In this document: positions 1 to 8,026 of the stretch, in pieces
Position numbering within the stretch: the stretch's first letter is position 1
How the letters are laid out: the number at the start of each line of letters is the position of its first letter
Source: Pyrinomonadaceae bacterium
GTDB lineage: Bacteria > Acidobacteriota > Blastocatellia > Pyrinomonadales > Pyrinomonadaceae
NCBI GenBank assembly: GCA_017983495.1
Contig: JAGOBH010000001.1
Coordinates: 682,001 to 746,000 of the forward strand
Reading direction: 5' to 3'
Length of the DNA: 64,000 nt
Notes under the pieces: model-generated
Told to the model about the DNA's origin: nothing
What the model saw: the letters and a program-made list of their open reading frames with translations, nothing else
Database searches by the model: none
Translations under genes and position numbers: made by a program

Positions 1-477
1 AACGCCGCTGATCGCCCCCGAGGCACCAAGCATCGGGACGATCGAATCCGGTCCCATCACGATCTGTGCCGCCGCCGCGGCCACGCCGCAAACGATGTAA
101 AACACAGCGTAGCGAACGTGGCCGAGCAGATTTTCGAGATTGTCGCCAAAGATGAACAGGAACATCATGTTGCCGAAAATGTGCATGATGTCGCCGTGCA
201 TGAACATCGAGCTGAGAAAGTTGAAATAAACAGGTAAAGGCGAACCGAAGTGAGTGATCTGGAAGCTCTGGCCCATCCTGTCGGTCAGCACCTGTACTCC
301 GGTCAGATCATGGCCCGATGTTATCTCAGCCGGCACAAGCGAAAACGCTGCGGTGAACGCCTCATTTGAGCCCATCTGCTGAAACAAGAGAAAGACGAGG
401 ACATTCACGGCGATGAACAGATAGTTCACCACCGGTTGGATCCGTCGATCGGAATTGTCGTCGCCTATAGGAAACAT
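1..477 (-). CDS. Rhomboid family intramembrane serine protease (3' end beyond window)
   Basis: The reverse strand reads as a rhomboid protease from an ATG at 477 and runs off the left edge after 159 codons. After a short cytosolic start (MFPIGDDNSD) comes a first membrane helix (VVNYLFIAVNVLVFLLF). The rhomboid hallmarks follow: a HGDIMHIFGNMMFLFIFG stretch holding the oxyanion-hole His/Asn region, and GASGAISGV with the catalytic serine of the GxSG motif. The second catalytic residue, the His of a later helix, lies outside the window. Rhomboids cut single-pass membrane proteins within the bilayer; the substrate here is unknown. The next gene on the same strand starts upstream, 16 bases away, so the two may be co-transcribed. 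The family call is firm; the start is supported by the TM1 position only. Confidence 0.9.
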   Translation of the reverse strand, partial: MFPIGDDNSDRRIQPVVNYLFIAVNVLVFLLFQQMGSNEAFTAAFSLVPAEITSGHDLTGVQVLTDRMGQSFQITHFGSPLPVYFNFLSSMFMHGDIMHIFGNMMFLFIFGDNLENLLGHVRYAVFYIVCGVAAAAAQIVMGPDSIVPMLGASGAISGV

Positions 478-493
478 TCAGTTCGTCAAATTA

Positions 494-2011
494 TTAGGTC
501 GCAACGATCGGGCCGAGGCCGGTCACCTCTTGGAGTTCCGCCTCTTCACGCTCCCATTCCTCGTTGCGGAAAGCACCTTCCCACTTGGCGATGACGACCG
601 TCGCGAGACAGTTGCCGATCACGTTGATGGCGGTACGTGCCATGTCCATCAGCTCGTCGACGCCGAGGATGAGGATGACGCCTTCGACGGGCAATGCAAA
701 CGACGCGAGCGTGCCGAGCAGGATGACGAGCGATGCACGCGGTACGCCGGCGACGCCCTTTGACGTCAGCATCAGCGTGGCGAGCATAATGATCTGCTGT
801 GTCCACGACAGCTCGACGCCCGCCGCCTGAGCGACGAATATTGACGCCAGAGCAAGATAGAGTGTTGTGCCGTCGAGATTAAAGCTATATCCGGTTGGCA
901 GCACAAATCCGACGATACGCCGCGGAACGCCAAGCCGGGCGAGGTTTTCCATCGCTTTCGGTAGAGCCGATTCGCTCGACGTGGTCGCGAATGCGATCGA
1001 CGCCGGTGTCTTGACGGCGTTAAAGAAATCACGAAGCGGCACACGGAACGCCAGTGCGATCGGCAGCAGAACGACGGTTGCAAACACGATGAGTGCTCCG
1101 TAGAGCGTCAAAACGAGCGCACCTAGGTTTTTGAGTACCCCGAGCCCTTGTTCATTATGGGCAATGGTATAAGCCATTGCCGCACCGACGCCGACCGGTG
1201 CGAATTTCATTACGTACTCGGTAAAGCGGAACATGATATCCGCCAGCGATTGGCACCAGTCGACTACCGCCTTGGCCTTTGGCCCGATACCCGTTACGGC
1301 GAGTGCAAACAGGACCGAAAATACTACGATCTGCAGCACGTCGCCCTCAGCCATCGCCTTGATGATAGACGTCGGCGAAAGATGGGCGATGATGTCGCCA
1401 AAACTCTGCGGTTTTGCGGGCGGCTCGGGTGCGGTCAGGCCCTTGGCGGCTGCGCTGGCAGCGTCGGCTGCTCTTTGCGAGGCGATCGCCGATTGAGCGT
1501 CAGCCTCCGCCATGGCATTCGGGTTTGTCGCGGCCTGGGCACGCAACTCCTCAGCCTTTTTCGCCGCTTCAGTCGATTCTCTTGAGTAGTTTTGAGCCTT
1601 TTGTGCAAGTACCGCCTTGTCCTCGCCCTTGGCGATGCCTGCCAGCGATACGCCGTCGCCGGGGCGTGTAATATTGACCGCGGCAAGGCCGATGACCAAT
1701 GCAAGTGTCGTCACGATCTCAAAGTAGATCAGAGCCTTGACCCCGATCCGCCCGACCTGCTTGATGTCACCCGTGCCGGAAATTCCGACGACAAGTGTCG
1801 CAAAGATCAACGGTGCGATGATCGATTTGATCAGATTGAGAAACAGCGTCGAAAGTGAGCGGATGAAAGACAACAGGGTCTGCGTCTCGATACCGAAAAC
1901 GTGGTGGTCACCTGATTTTAGGTCGATCTCGCGTATAAGCCAGCCGAGAAAAATACCCAGCACAAGGCCGATCATGATCTTCCAGGTCAAAGAGACTTTT
2001 GGCAGTTTCAT
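494..2011 (-). CDS. DctA/GltP-type dicarboxylate/amino acid:cation symporter with Ala-rich insertion
   Basis: Member of the DAACS (SLC1-like) secondary transporter family, importing C4-dicarboxylates or acidic amino acids with protons or Na+. The HP1 serine motif appears as TSSESALP, the TM7 motif as PTGYSFNLDGT, and TM8 as GVDELMDMARTAINVIGN. The SESALP and YSFNLDG forms and the Asn ending the TM8 motif resemble DctA more than GltP, so a C4-dicarboxylate substrate is my guess. Between the N-terminal helices and TM4 it carries an extra stretch of about 75 residues rich in Ala, Gln and Glu (about residues 125-205), likely an extracytoplasmic helix. ATG 2011 is preferred over the TTG at 2032, which would add seven residues. 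A second DAACS gene lies upstream on the same strand. Confidence 0.88.
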   Translation of the reverse strand: MKLPKVSLTWKIMIGLVLGIFLGWLIREIDLKSGDHHVFGIETQTLLSFIRSLSTLFLNLIKSIIAPLIFATLVVGISGTGDIKQVGRIGVKALIYFEIVTTLALVIGLAAVNITRPGDGVSLAGIAKGEDKAVLAQKAQNYSRESTEAAKKAEELRAQAATNPNAMAEADAQSAIASQRAADAASAAAKGLTAPEPPAKPQSFGDIIAHLSPTSIIKAMAEGDVLQIVVFSVLFALAVTGIGPKAKAVVDWCQSLADIMFRFTEYVMKFAPVGVGAAMAYTIAHNEQGLGVLKNLGALVLTLYGALIVFATVVLLPIALAFRVPLRDFFNAVKTPASIAFATTSSESALPKAMENLARLGVPRRIVGFVLPTGYSFNLDGTTLYLALASIFVAQAAGVELSWTQQIIMLATLMLTSKGVAGVPRASLVILLGTLASFALPVEGVILILGVDELMDMARTAINVIGNCLATVVIAKWEGAFRNEEWEREEAELQEVTGLGPIVAT

Positions 2012-2205
2012 ATTTGTTATTTGTCCATCCAAAGACTAGCGAAAAGAACCGAGTGTCATCGGATGAGAAGCAAGGGATGCGGGAGAGTGTAACAGAAATT
2101 CGCTATATTTGAAATCGCGTCAGGGCACCTGCCAAAAACAGTAAGAAACGCCCGCCAAACGATGTCAGCGAGGAGGTTCCGGTATCACGACCAAGGCAAG
2201 CCGCT

Positions 2206-3615
2206 CTAGGCCTTCAATTCCGCCGGGTGTTTGAGCAATTCGTAGCCTTCGCTTCTCGCGACAAAAGTCGCAGCCGTCAGGTCACCGACAACATTAAGCG
2301 TCGTTCGGCACATATCCAGGATCCTATCGACGCCGAGAATAATAGCGATCAACGCCGGGTCTATTCCGATCATGAAAAGAATGCCGATAATGAACGGTAT
2401 CGAGCCGCTTGGCACCCCGGCCGTTCCGATGCCGCCGAGGATAGCAAGATAAACTACCATCAACTGAAGCGCGATGGTCAACTCGACGCCGGCCAACTGG
2501 GCAAGAAATAACACCGTCACGCCTTCGTAAAGTGCAGTGCCGTTCTGGTTCGCCGTCGCGCCGACCGTCAAGACAAAGCTGTTTATCTCTTTCGGGACGC
2601 CCAGATTCTCATGCGAAACACGCAAAGCGGTCGGAAGCGTCGCGTTTGATGATGATGTCGAGAACGCGGTCAGCATGACAGTCTCGATACGCTTAAAAAA
2701 TTCAATGGGGCTGATTTTCGAGAGAAAGCGGATCGAAAGTGAATAAACGCCAAATAGGTGAATGCCCAGGCCCAAAAGCACAGTCACAACAAACCAGCCC
2801 AATGAAAACAGAAGCTCGAATCCAAATTGGGCAATATTATTGAAAAGGAGACAGGCGACCGCATACGGAGCAAATTTCATTATCATATCGATAACTTTTG
2901 CAGTTACGGCGAATAGCGATTCGTTGAACTTGACGAAAGGAGCCGATACGGCATCGGGCAGCAGAGTGATCGCGATGCCAATTATCAGAGCGAAGAACAT
3001 GATATGGAGCATGTTAGGGCTCGTCCCCGACACCGAATTGAATACATTGCTTGGGACGATCGTCTTTACAACCTGCATCAACGCCGAATCCGATTTTACA
3101 GACTCGGCAGCTTTCACTTGGGCCTCGGTGGCGGCGGAGCCTGCGGTGCTGAATTCGGCCTTGAGTGCGGCTGCCGTATCCGGACTGATTCGTTCGCCGG
3201 GCCTGATCGTGTTAGCAAGCGTGAGCCCGATAACGACAGAAATGGTCGACAGGACCAGCGTGTAACCGAATGATTTCAAGCCGATTCGGCCGAGTTTTCG
3301 GATGTCGCCGATCCCGGCAACTCCGACTACCAGTGACGAAAAGACGAGCGGGATCACGATCATCAACAAGAGGTTTAGGAAAAGCTGGCCGATCGGGCGA
3401 GTGAAATTTTCCACGGTCCAGGAAACCCATGGATTTGTACCGCCGAGCGTCCAGTTCATCGCAAGGCCGCCGATGACACCGACTGCCAGGCCGATAAAGA
3501 TCTTGGTATGCAGCGGCATTCCCTTTGGCCCGTCCGGGGTGTGGTCGTCGAGGTCGGTGGTAAGAGCAAGCTCGTATTCGTCGTATTTCAGCGTTTCATC
3601 GCTTTTATCGGTCAT
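2206..3615 (-). CDS. Dicarboxylate/amino acid:cation symporter (NQNG-type DAACS)
   Basis: Second DAACS transporter of 469 residues, paralogous to its downstream neighbour but clearly a different subfamily. It has the serine-rich HP1 loop (STSSSNATLP) and a TM8 motif of the GltPh kind, GVDRILDMCRTTLNVVGD, keeping the Asp/Arg/Asn/Asp set that binds substrate and cations. The TM7 motif reads NQNGT where the family normally has NMDGT, so a residue that coordinates Na+ in GltPh is Asn here. A Thr/Ala-rich loop (about residues 150-200) is longer than in GltPh. The start ATG at 3615 has a good GGAGA ribosome site. The upstream 133 bases separate it from a divergent oxidase gene and should hold both promoters. 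Confidence 0.9.
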   Translation of the reverse strand: MTDKSDETLKYDEYELALTTDLDDHTPDGPKGMPLHTKIFIGLAVGVIGGLAMNWTLGGTNPWVSWTVENFTRPIGQLFLNLLLMIVIPLVFSSLVVGVAGIGDIRKLGRIGLKSFGYTLVLSTISVVIGLTLANTIRPGERISPDTAAALKAEFSTAGSAATEAQVKAAESVKSDSALMQVVKTIVPSNVFNSVSGTSPNMLHIMFFALIIGIAITLLPDAVSAPFVKFNESLFAVTAKVIDMIMKFAPYAVACLLFNNIAQFGFELLFSLGWFVVTVLLGLGIHLFGVYSLSIRFLSKISPIEFFKRIETVMLTAFSTSSSNATLPTALRVSHENLGVPKEINSFVLTVGATANQNGTALYEGVTVLFLAQLAGVELTIALQLMVVYLAILGGIGTAGVPSGSIPFIIGILFMIGIDPALIAIILGVDRILDMCRTTLNVVGDLTAATFVARSEGYELLKHPAELKA

Positions 3616-3748
3616 CTTAGATCTCTCCGTTAGTTAATTCGGGCAAAAAATAGGGCAAATAATGGGAAGAGGGCTCTGCAATTAAGGAATGACGAGATTT
3701 TACCAAAAATATCGCGATTCGGGAATTTTTTGATACGATTAGAGACAA

Positions 3749-5173
3749 ATGTTCGAGTCAATTCATTTCGAATCGCACGGCCGTGCAACCACCAGTGCCT
3801 CAAAACCCGAGGTTTTGGAGAAACTGCGATCCATCGTTGGAGCTGAGAACGTGCTGGTCGACCCAGAGCGGGTCGAGCCGTATGGTGCTGACGCGGTCAA
3901 AGAAAAATTTCCGCCTGAGGCGGTCGTCTTTCCCGAGACGACGGCCGAGATGGTCGCTATACTCAAGCTTGCCAACGAATACCTCTTTCCGGTCACGGCT
4001 CGCGGCGGCGGCGTCGGGTACACGGGCGGAGCGGTGCCGATCGACGGCGGCATAGTCATCGGGACGGACCGGATGAATAAGATCATCGAGATCAACGCTG
4101 ACGACCTGTACGCGATCTGCCAACCGGGCATCACGACCTACGGGGTTCAGCAGGCCGTCGAAAAACAGGGGTTGATGTTTGCACCGGACCCGGCGAGCTA
4201 CAAGGATTCATTCATCGGCGGCAATATCGCCGAAAACGCGGGCGGTATGCGGACGCCGAAATACGGCGTCACAAAGCACCACGTGCTTGGCCTAGAGGTC
4301 GTCACCGCGACGGGCGAGGTCATCCGCACGGGCGGCAAGACGGTCAAGAACGTCGTCGGATTCGACCTGACGGGCCTGATGTGCGGCAGCGAGGGCATGC
4401 TCGGCATTATTACCGAAGCGACGCTCAAACTGCTGCCGATGCCCGAGGCGACGTCGACCGTCCGTGCCAATTTCCACTCGATGGAAGCTGCCTGTAAGGT
4501 GCTGACCAAATTTACGCCTGAGGGCCTGCTGCCCATGGCGATGGAGGTCATCGATAAGTTTTGCGTTGCCGCAGTCGAAGAAAATTTTGCGTTCGGCCTG
4601 TCGCCCGACGCCGCGGCGATATTGCTCGTTGCCGTTGACGGCTCGCGTGAGGAGGTCGAGCGGAACGCCGTGATGATCGAGCGGATAATCGGCGAAAACG
4701 GCGGCTTTGACATCCTGCGGGCACGATCGAAAGAGGAAGAGGACAAGCTCTGGGACGTCCGACGTGCGATCTCGCCGTCGCTGATGAAATACGGCACGCT
4801 CAAGATCAATGAGGACGTCGTTGTACCGCGTTCGCGTGTGCCCGAACTCGTCGCCCGCATCGAGGAGATCGGGAAACGGCACGACACGTTTGTCGCTAAT
4901 TTTGGCCACGCCGGTGACGGCAATATTCACGTCAATTTTGTCATCGATCGCGACAATCCGGACGAGATCGCCCGTGCCCGTAAATGTGTCGCCGAGACCT
5001 TTGCCCTCTCAGTCGAACTCGGCGGCACAATCTCAGGCGAACACGGCATCGGCTACGTAAAATCAGCCTACATGGACTACGCCCTCGACAAACCGACGAT
5101 CGAGATCATGAAAGGCATCAAAGATCTCTTCGACCCGAACGGCATTTTGAATCCGGGAAAGATGTTTGTGTGA
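3749..5173 (+). CDS. FAD-linked oxidase, GlcD-like (glycolate/D-lactate dehydrogenase type)
   Basis: 474-residue flavoprotein of the GlcD/D-lactate dehydrogenase (VAO/PCMH) family. The N-terminal FAD-binding half has the pyrophosphate loop RGGGVGYTGGAVP and IAENAGGMRTPKYGVT; the C-terminal half has NFGHAGDGNIHVNF and GTISGEHGIGYVK, both typical of the family's substrate- and flavin-contacting segments. Known members oxidise 2-hydroxy acids such as glycolate or D-lactate and pass electrons to a quinone or a partner Fe-S subunit. No GlcE, GlcF or Fe-S partner lies next to it, so it may be a stand-alone dehydrogenase. It is transcribed away from the DAACS carboxylate transporter, so a shared role in carboxylate use is possible but not shown. 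Confidence 0.88.
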   Translation: MFESIHFESHGRATTSASKPEVLEKLRSIVGAENVLVDPERVEPYGADAVKEKFPPEAVVFPETTAEMVAILKLANEYLFPVTARGGGVGYTGGAVPIDGGIVIGTDRMNKIIEINADDLYAICQPGITTYGVQQAVEKQGLMFAPDPASYKDSFIGGNIAENAGGMRTPKYGVTKHHVLGLEVVTATGEVIRTGGKTVKNVVGFDLTGLMCGSEGMLGIITEATLKLLPMPEATSTVRANFHSMEAACKVLTKFTPEGLLPMAMEVIDKFCVAAVEENFAFGLSPDAAAILLVAVDGSREEVERNAVMIERIIGENGGFDILRARSKEEEDKLWDVRRAISPSLMKYGTLKINEDVVVPRSRVPELVARIEEIGKRHDTFVANFGHAGDGNIHVNFVIDRDNPDEIARARKCVAETFALSVELGGTISGEHGIGYVKSAYMDYALDKPTIEIMKGIKDLFDPNGILNPGKMFV

Positions 5174-5189
5174 ACACTTGTAGACATCA

Positions 5190-5978
5190 ATGGACATCCG
5201 AATCAGACAAGTTCGACAGGTTATAGATGAACTTGCGCTTACCGATCGGGCCGATAACGATACAAAGGAGATCATCTTTGATCGAGAACTCGATAAGATA
5301 AAAAAACTGGATCGCGACGGAATAATTGACGTGGTGCGGACGGCAATTGGAAACAACCCCAAGCGCAAGCGTTTTGCACCATTTGTTTTTTCCGCATTGT
5401 GCGATGTTGAGGGAATTGAGGATGTCTTTTCGGAACTGCTTGAGTCGTCCGACGATTTGGGTCGAAGCTGCATTATTCAAACCATTGGGTTACGAAAAAT
5501 ACATGATCTTGTTGGTGTTTTGAACCGCCATTATTATCGCGAAACCGATGATTTTTGTAAGGACATGACGCTACATGCACTTGGAGTTATTGCGGACGAA
5601 AGTAGTCTGACCATTTTTCGCCAACTGATGCATGACAAAGACCATAGCTATAGGTGGCGCATTCTTTCAGCATCCCATCGTTTCGCGTCCGCAGAATTTA
5701 AGGACTATTTGACCGGCGTATTTCATGACGAATCAACTAAACCCGACTATAAGATCATGGCCGCGTGGGGTTTGGCAAAACTTGGCGAAAGTAGGCCATA
5801 CGATTATTTGGTGTCGATGTTGGATGATCCTGAAATAAGGACCACGACGTTTTATGATCCTGGCCACTCCCTTCGAGCTGCTCAGGCGATCTCCGATATC
5901 AATGGCTGGGATTTCGAGTGGAATGCAGTTTCGGTGAAGCTCGTGCGGCAGAAGTTAGCTGAGCAAAAATCGTGCTAG
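5190..5978 (+). CDS. HEAT-like helical-repeat protein, function unknown
   Basis: 262 residues, predicted all-helical. Repeating units of about 30-40 residues carry patterns such as DMTLHALGVIADESSLTIF, YRWRILSASHRF and YKIMAAWGLAKLGESRPYDYL. These resemble HEAT/PBS-lyase-like repeats that serve as protein-binding scaffolds; no catalytic motif is visible. It has no signal peptide, so it is probably cytosolic. It begins 16 bases after the FAD oxidase stop and could share its transcript. Its composition looks more AT-rich than its neighbours, as does that of the following toxin-antitoxin pair, which hints at more recent arrival. Function cannot be assigned from the sequence. Confidence 0.65.
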   Translation: MDIRIRQVRQVIDELALTDRADNDTKEIIFDRELDKIKKLDRDGIIDVVRTAIGNNPKRKRFAPFVFSALCDVEGIEDVFSELLESSDDLGRSCIIQTIGLRKIHDLVGVLNRHYYRETDDFCKDMTLHALGVIADESSLTIFRQLMHDKDHSYRWRILSASHRFASAEFKDYLTGVFHDESTKPDYKIMAAWGLAKLGESRPYDYLVSMLDDPEIRTTTFYDPGHSLRAAQAISDINGWDFEWNAVSVKLVRQKLAEQKSC

Positions 5979-6000
5979 AATCGCAGGGTAGGAGTTAGAA

Positions 6001-6192
6001 ATGCAGGGAATAAAATACGTTACCAACGAAGACGGCAAACGTGTCGCCGTGATGATCGATCTCAAGAAGCACGGGGAACTTTGGGAAGATTTTTATGATG
6101 GTTTAACGGCAAAAAAACGTGCTGACGAGCCGCGTGAATCATTAGAGGCAGTAAAAGACCTTCTTAAACGAAAAGGTAAGTTGAATGGCTGA
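6001..6192 (+). CDS. Putative antitoxin of a RelBE/ParDE-type module
   Basis: Small 63-residue charged protein ending at 6192, overlapping the start of a RelE-like toxin by eight bases. The N-terminus (GIKYVTNEDGKRVAVMIDLKKHGELWEDFYDG) resembles the short strand-helix beginning of Phd/RelB-like antitoxins, where it mediates dimerisation and operator binding. The Lys/Arg/Glu-rich tail is the usual toxin-wrapping segment. Antitoxins of this kind neutralise the toxin and repress their own operon. A purine-rich TAGGAG lies just upstream of the ATG. The identification rests mainly on size and gene context, since sequence signatures in such short proteins are weak. Confidence 0.7.
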   Translation: MQGIKYVTNEDGKRVAVMIDLKKHGELWEDFYDGLTAKKRADEPRESLEAVKDLLKRKGKLNG

Positions 6193-6445
6193 TTATTCGA
6201 TTACCTTTGCAAGGTCGGCTCGCAAGGAACTCGAATCGCTATCAAATTCTCTAATAAAGAGAATTTTCTCACGGATCGAGTCTTTAGCCGATTCTCCACG
6301 ACCAACCGGATGCAAGAAACTAAAAGGGACTGAAGAGCTCTGGCGCATCAGGGTCGGCGACTATCGAGTTGTATATTCAGTTGATGACAAGTTGCGGATA
6401 GTTGATGTTATTGCGGTTCGTCATCGAAATCAGGCGTATAGCTAA
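6185..6445 (+). CDS. RelE/ParE-family toxin
   Basis: 86-residue protein with the RelE/ParE fold pattern. It opens with SITFARSARKELESL, followed by a helical pair, then LKGTEELWRIRVGDYRVVYSV and a closing strand DVIAVRHRNQAYS. The block WRIRVGDYRVVY followed by the basic R-H-R end is the classic RelE core, whose arginines contact RNA in ribosome-dependent mRNA interferases. ParE-type gyrase poisons share the same fold, so the target is uncertain. The start overlaps the antitoxin stop, giving coupled translation. This is the first of three toxin-antitoxin-like pairs in the window. Confidence 0.88.
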   Translation: MADYSITFARSARKELESLSNSLIKRIFSRIESLADSPRPTGCKKLKGTEELWRIRVGDYRVVYSVDDKLRIVDVIAVRHRNQAYS

Positions 6446-6452
6446 TTGTCCT

Positions 6453-6965
6453 ATGAAGATATTCGGCGTTGGATTGCTCTGCCTCACGGCAGCTTTTCTT
6501 TCATATTCACCGGTTAATGCCCAGTCAAAAAAGACCATCATTCTCGTACGTCATGCGGAAAAGGATATTTCGGCGACGGCGGATAAGGTCGATCCGGAAC
6601 TGACGGCGGATGGACGAAAACGGGCTGAACGGCTCGTCAAGGTCATCAAACGGTACAAGCCCGGTGCGGTCTATTCGTCTAACTACAAGCGGACGCGGGA
6701 CACGGCGGCACCGACGGCGGCGTGGCGAAAAAAGACGGTCGAGATCTACGACACTAAGAAACTGCCCGAGCTTGTCGACAAAATGTTGTCGTCGAAAACC
6801 AAACGCCATCTCGTCGTCGGGCACAATACGACGACGCCCGGTCTCGCCAATCTGCTGATCAAAGAGGAGAAATACAAACCGCTGCCCGAGAGCGACTATA
6901 CCAAGATATGGATCGTCAAGATCCGTAATGGCAAGCTGAAGAGTGTCGAGGTGGTCGAGTATTAG
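6453..6965 (+). CDS. Secreted histidine phosphatase (phosphoglycerate mutase-like)
   Basis: 170-residue protein with an N-terminal signal peptide (MKIFGVGLLCLTAAFLSYS, cleavage near VNAQ) and a histidine phosphatase domain. The phosphohistidine motif is ILVRHAEK. A second motif, SNYKRTRDTA, supplies the conserved Arg, and LVVGHNTT holds the second catalytic His. This short layout matches SixA-like or extracytoplasmic phosphatases rather than glycolytic mutases. The natural substrate is unknown; location is periplasm or outside. The frame stays open to 6402, inside the toxin gene, but ATG 6453 is the start that places the signal peptide at the N-terminus. The next secreted-protein gene begins ten bases after the stop. 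Confidence 0.85.
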   Translation: MKIFGVGLLCLTAAFLSYSPVNAQSKKTIILVRHAEKDISATADKVDPELTADGRKRAERLVKVIKRYKPGAVYSSNYKRTRDTAAPTAAWRKKTVEIYDTKKLPELVDKMLSSKTKRHLVVGHNTTTPGLANLLIKEEKYKPLPESDYTKIWIVKIRNGKLKSVEVVEY

Positions 6966-6975
6966 GACGATAAGG

Positions 6976-7611
6976 ATGGACGTGAACGTGATCAAGAGCA
7001 GATTGAGATATCTAATTAGCGTTGCCACAATGTGCGTTGCGGCCGTCGCCGCAATAACTGTGGACGTGAACGCTCAAAAGGCGACTCCGGGCGATATCTT
7101 TTGGGGCGAACTCGAAAAGCTGTGCGGCAAGGCGTTTGCCGGTACGATCGCAGCGGACACGAGCAGCAGCCCGGATTTTGCCGGTAAGCCGCTTGTCATG
7201 CACGTACGGTCCTGCACGAGAAATGTGATCCGCATACCGTTTCACGTCGGCGATGACCGTTCGCGAACGTGGGTGCTGATGAGAAAAGGCGGCCGGATCC
7301 TGCTCAAACACGATCATCGCCACAAGGACGGAAAACCCGACGCCGTGACGATGTATGGCGGTTGGACGACCAATCCGGGAATGGCAACGCGGCAATTTTT
7401 CCCGGCTGACGAAGAAACCGCAAAGGTCGTGCCGCCGCCTGCCGGAAACGCCCCTTCGGCAGCCGCAAACGTTTGGTGGGTCGAGCTCGTGCCGGGCGAA
7501 TATTTTACCTACAACCTGCGGCGTCTCGGCGGTGACCGGCTTTTCACGGTCAAGTTCGACTTGAAAAACGAGGTCGATGCTCCACCTGCACCCTGGGGAT
7601 CGAAAGACTGA
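6976..7611 (+). CDS. Conserved secreted protein of unknown function
   Basis: 211-residue protein with a signal peptide (about residues 9-32, hydrophobic VATMCVAAVAAITV, cleavage near VNAQ). The mature part contains FWGELEKLCGKAFAGTI, PLVMHVRSC, IRIPFHVGDDRSRTWVL and a C-terminal VELVPGEYFTYNLRRLG. The paired Cys and the many His/Asp residues (LLKHDHRHKDGKPD) could bind a metal or form a disulfide. I recognise it as the kind of conserved secreted protein found in Acidobacteria and Bacteroidetes, but I cannot name a function. The start ATG at 6976 follows the previous stop by ten bases, so both secreted proteins are probably co-expressed. Confidence 0.7.
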   Translation: MDVNVIKSRLRYLISVATMCVAAVAAITVDVNAQKATPGDIFWGELEKLCGKAFAGTIAADTSSSPDFAGKPLVMHVRSCTRNVIRIPFHVGDDRSRTWVLMRKGGRILLKHDHRHKDGKPDAVTMYGGWTTNPGMATRQFFPADEETAKVVPPPAGNAPSAAANVWWVELVPGEYFTYNLRRLGGDRLFTVKFDLKNEVDAPPAPWGSKD

Positions 7612-7636
7612 ACGGCCTGAGCCGATCTGATCACGT

Positions 7637-8014
7637 ATGAGCGTACCCAACTATTACCAGCCGATAATGCCGTACATCGTGGTCAGCGATGCGGATGCTT
7701 TCATCGATTTCATAAAGAGGGTGTTTGACGCCGAGGAGCGGCTGGTTGTCCGCAACCCCGACCAGACGATCAGCCACGCCGAGTTTGGCCTGAATGGCGG
7801 TACGATCCTGTTTGGCCAGTCGAGCGAGGTGTGGCCGCCTTTCCCGTGTGCGATGTATCTGGTGACGCAGAGCGTCGATCACATTTACGAACGTGGGCTA
7901 GAAAACGGGGCAGTCGGCAATCAGGAACCGGGCGACCGCGGATATGGCCAGAGCGCAGGATTTATGGACAAATTCGGCAACCAATGGTGGCTGAACTGGC
8001 CGGATCACGGTTAG
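7637..8014 (+). CDS. VOC-superfamily protein (glyoxalase/PhnB-like)
   Basis: 125 residues forming one vicinal-oxygen-chelate module pair. The signs are the opening MPYIVVSDADAFIDFIKRVF, the central HAEFGLNGGTILFGQ, and the closing GFMDKFGNQWWLNWP. This ending (D-x-F/D-x-x-G-N-x-W) is characteristic of the PhnB/YdeJ-like branch. Many members are metal-dependent enzymes or antibiotic-binding proteins, and many have no known activity. Only some of the metal-ligand positions of glyoxalase I are evident, so I would not assign a reaction. It stands between two secreted-protein groups and its stop is 13 bases from the convergent VWA gene. Confidence 0.8.
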   Translation: MSVPNYYQPIMPYIVVSDADAFIDFIKRVFDAEERLVVRNPDQTISHAEFGLNGGTILFGQSSEVWPPFPCAMYLVTQSVDHIYERGLENGAVGNQEPGDRGYGQSAGFMDKFGNQWWLNWPDHG

Positions 8015-8026
8015 CCGCCGCCGAGC

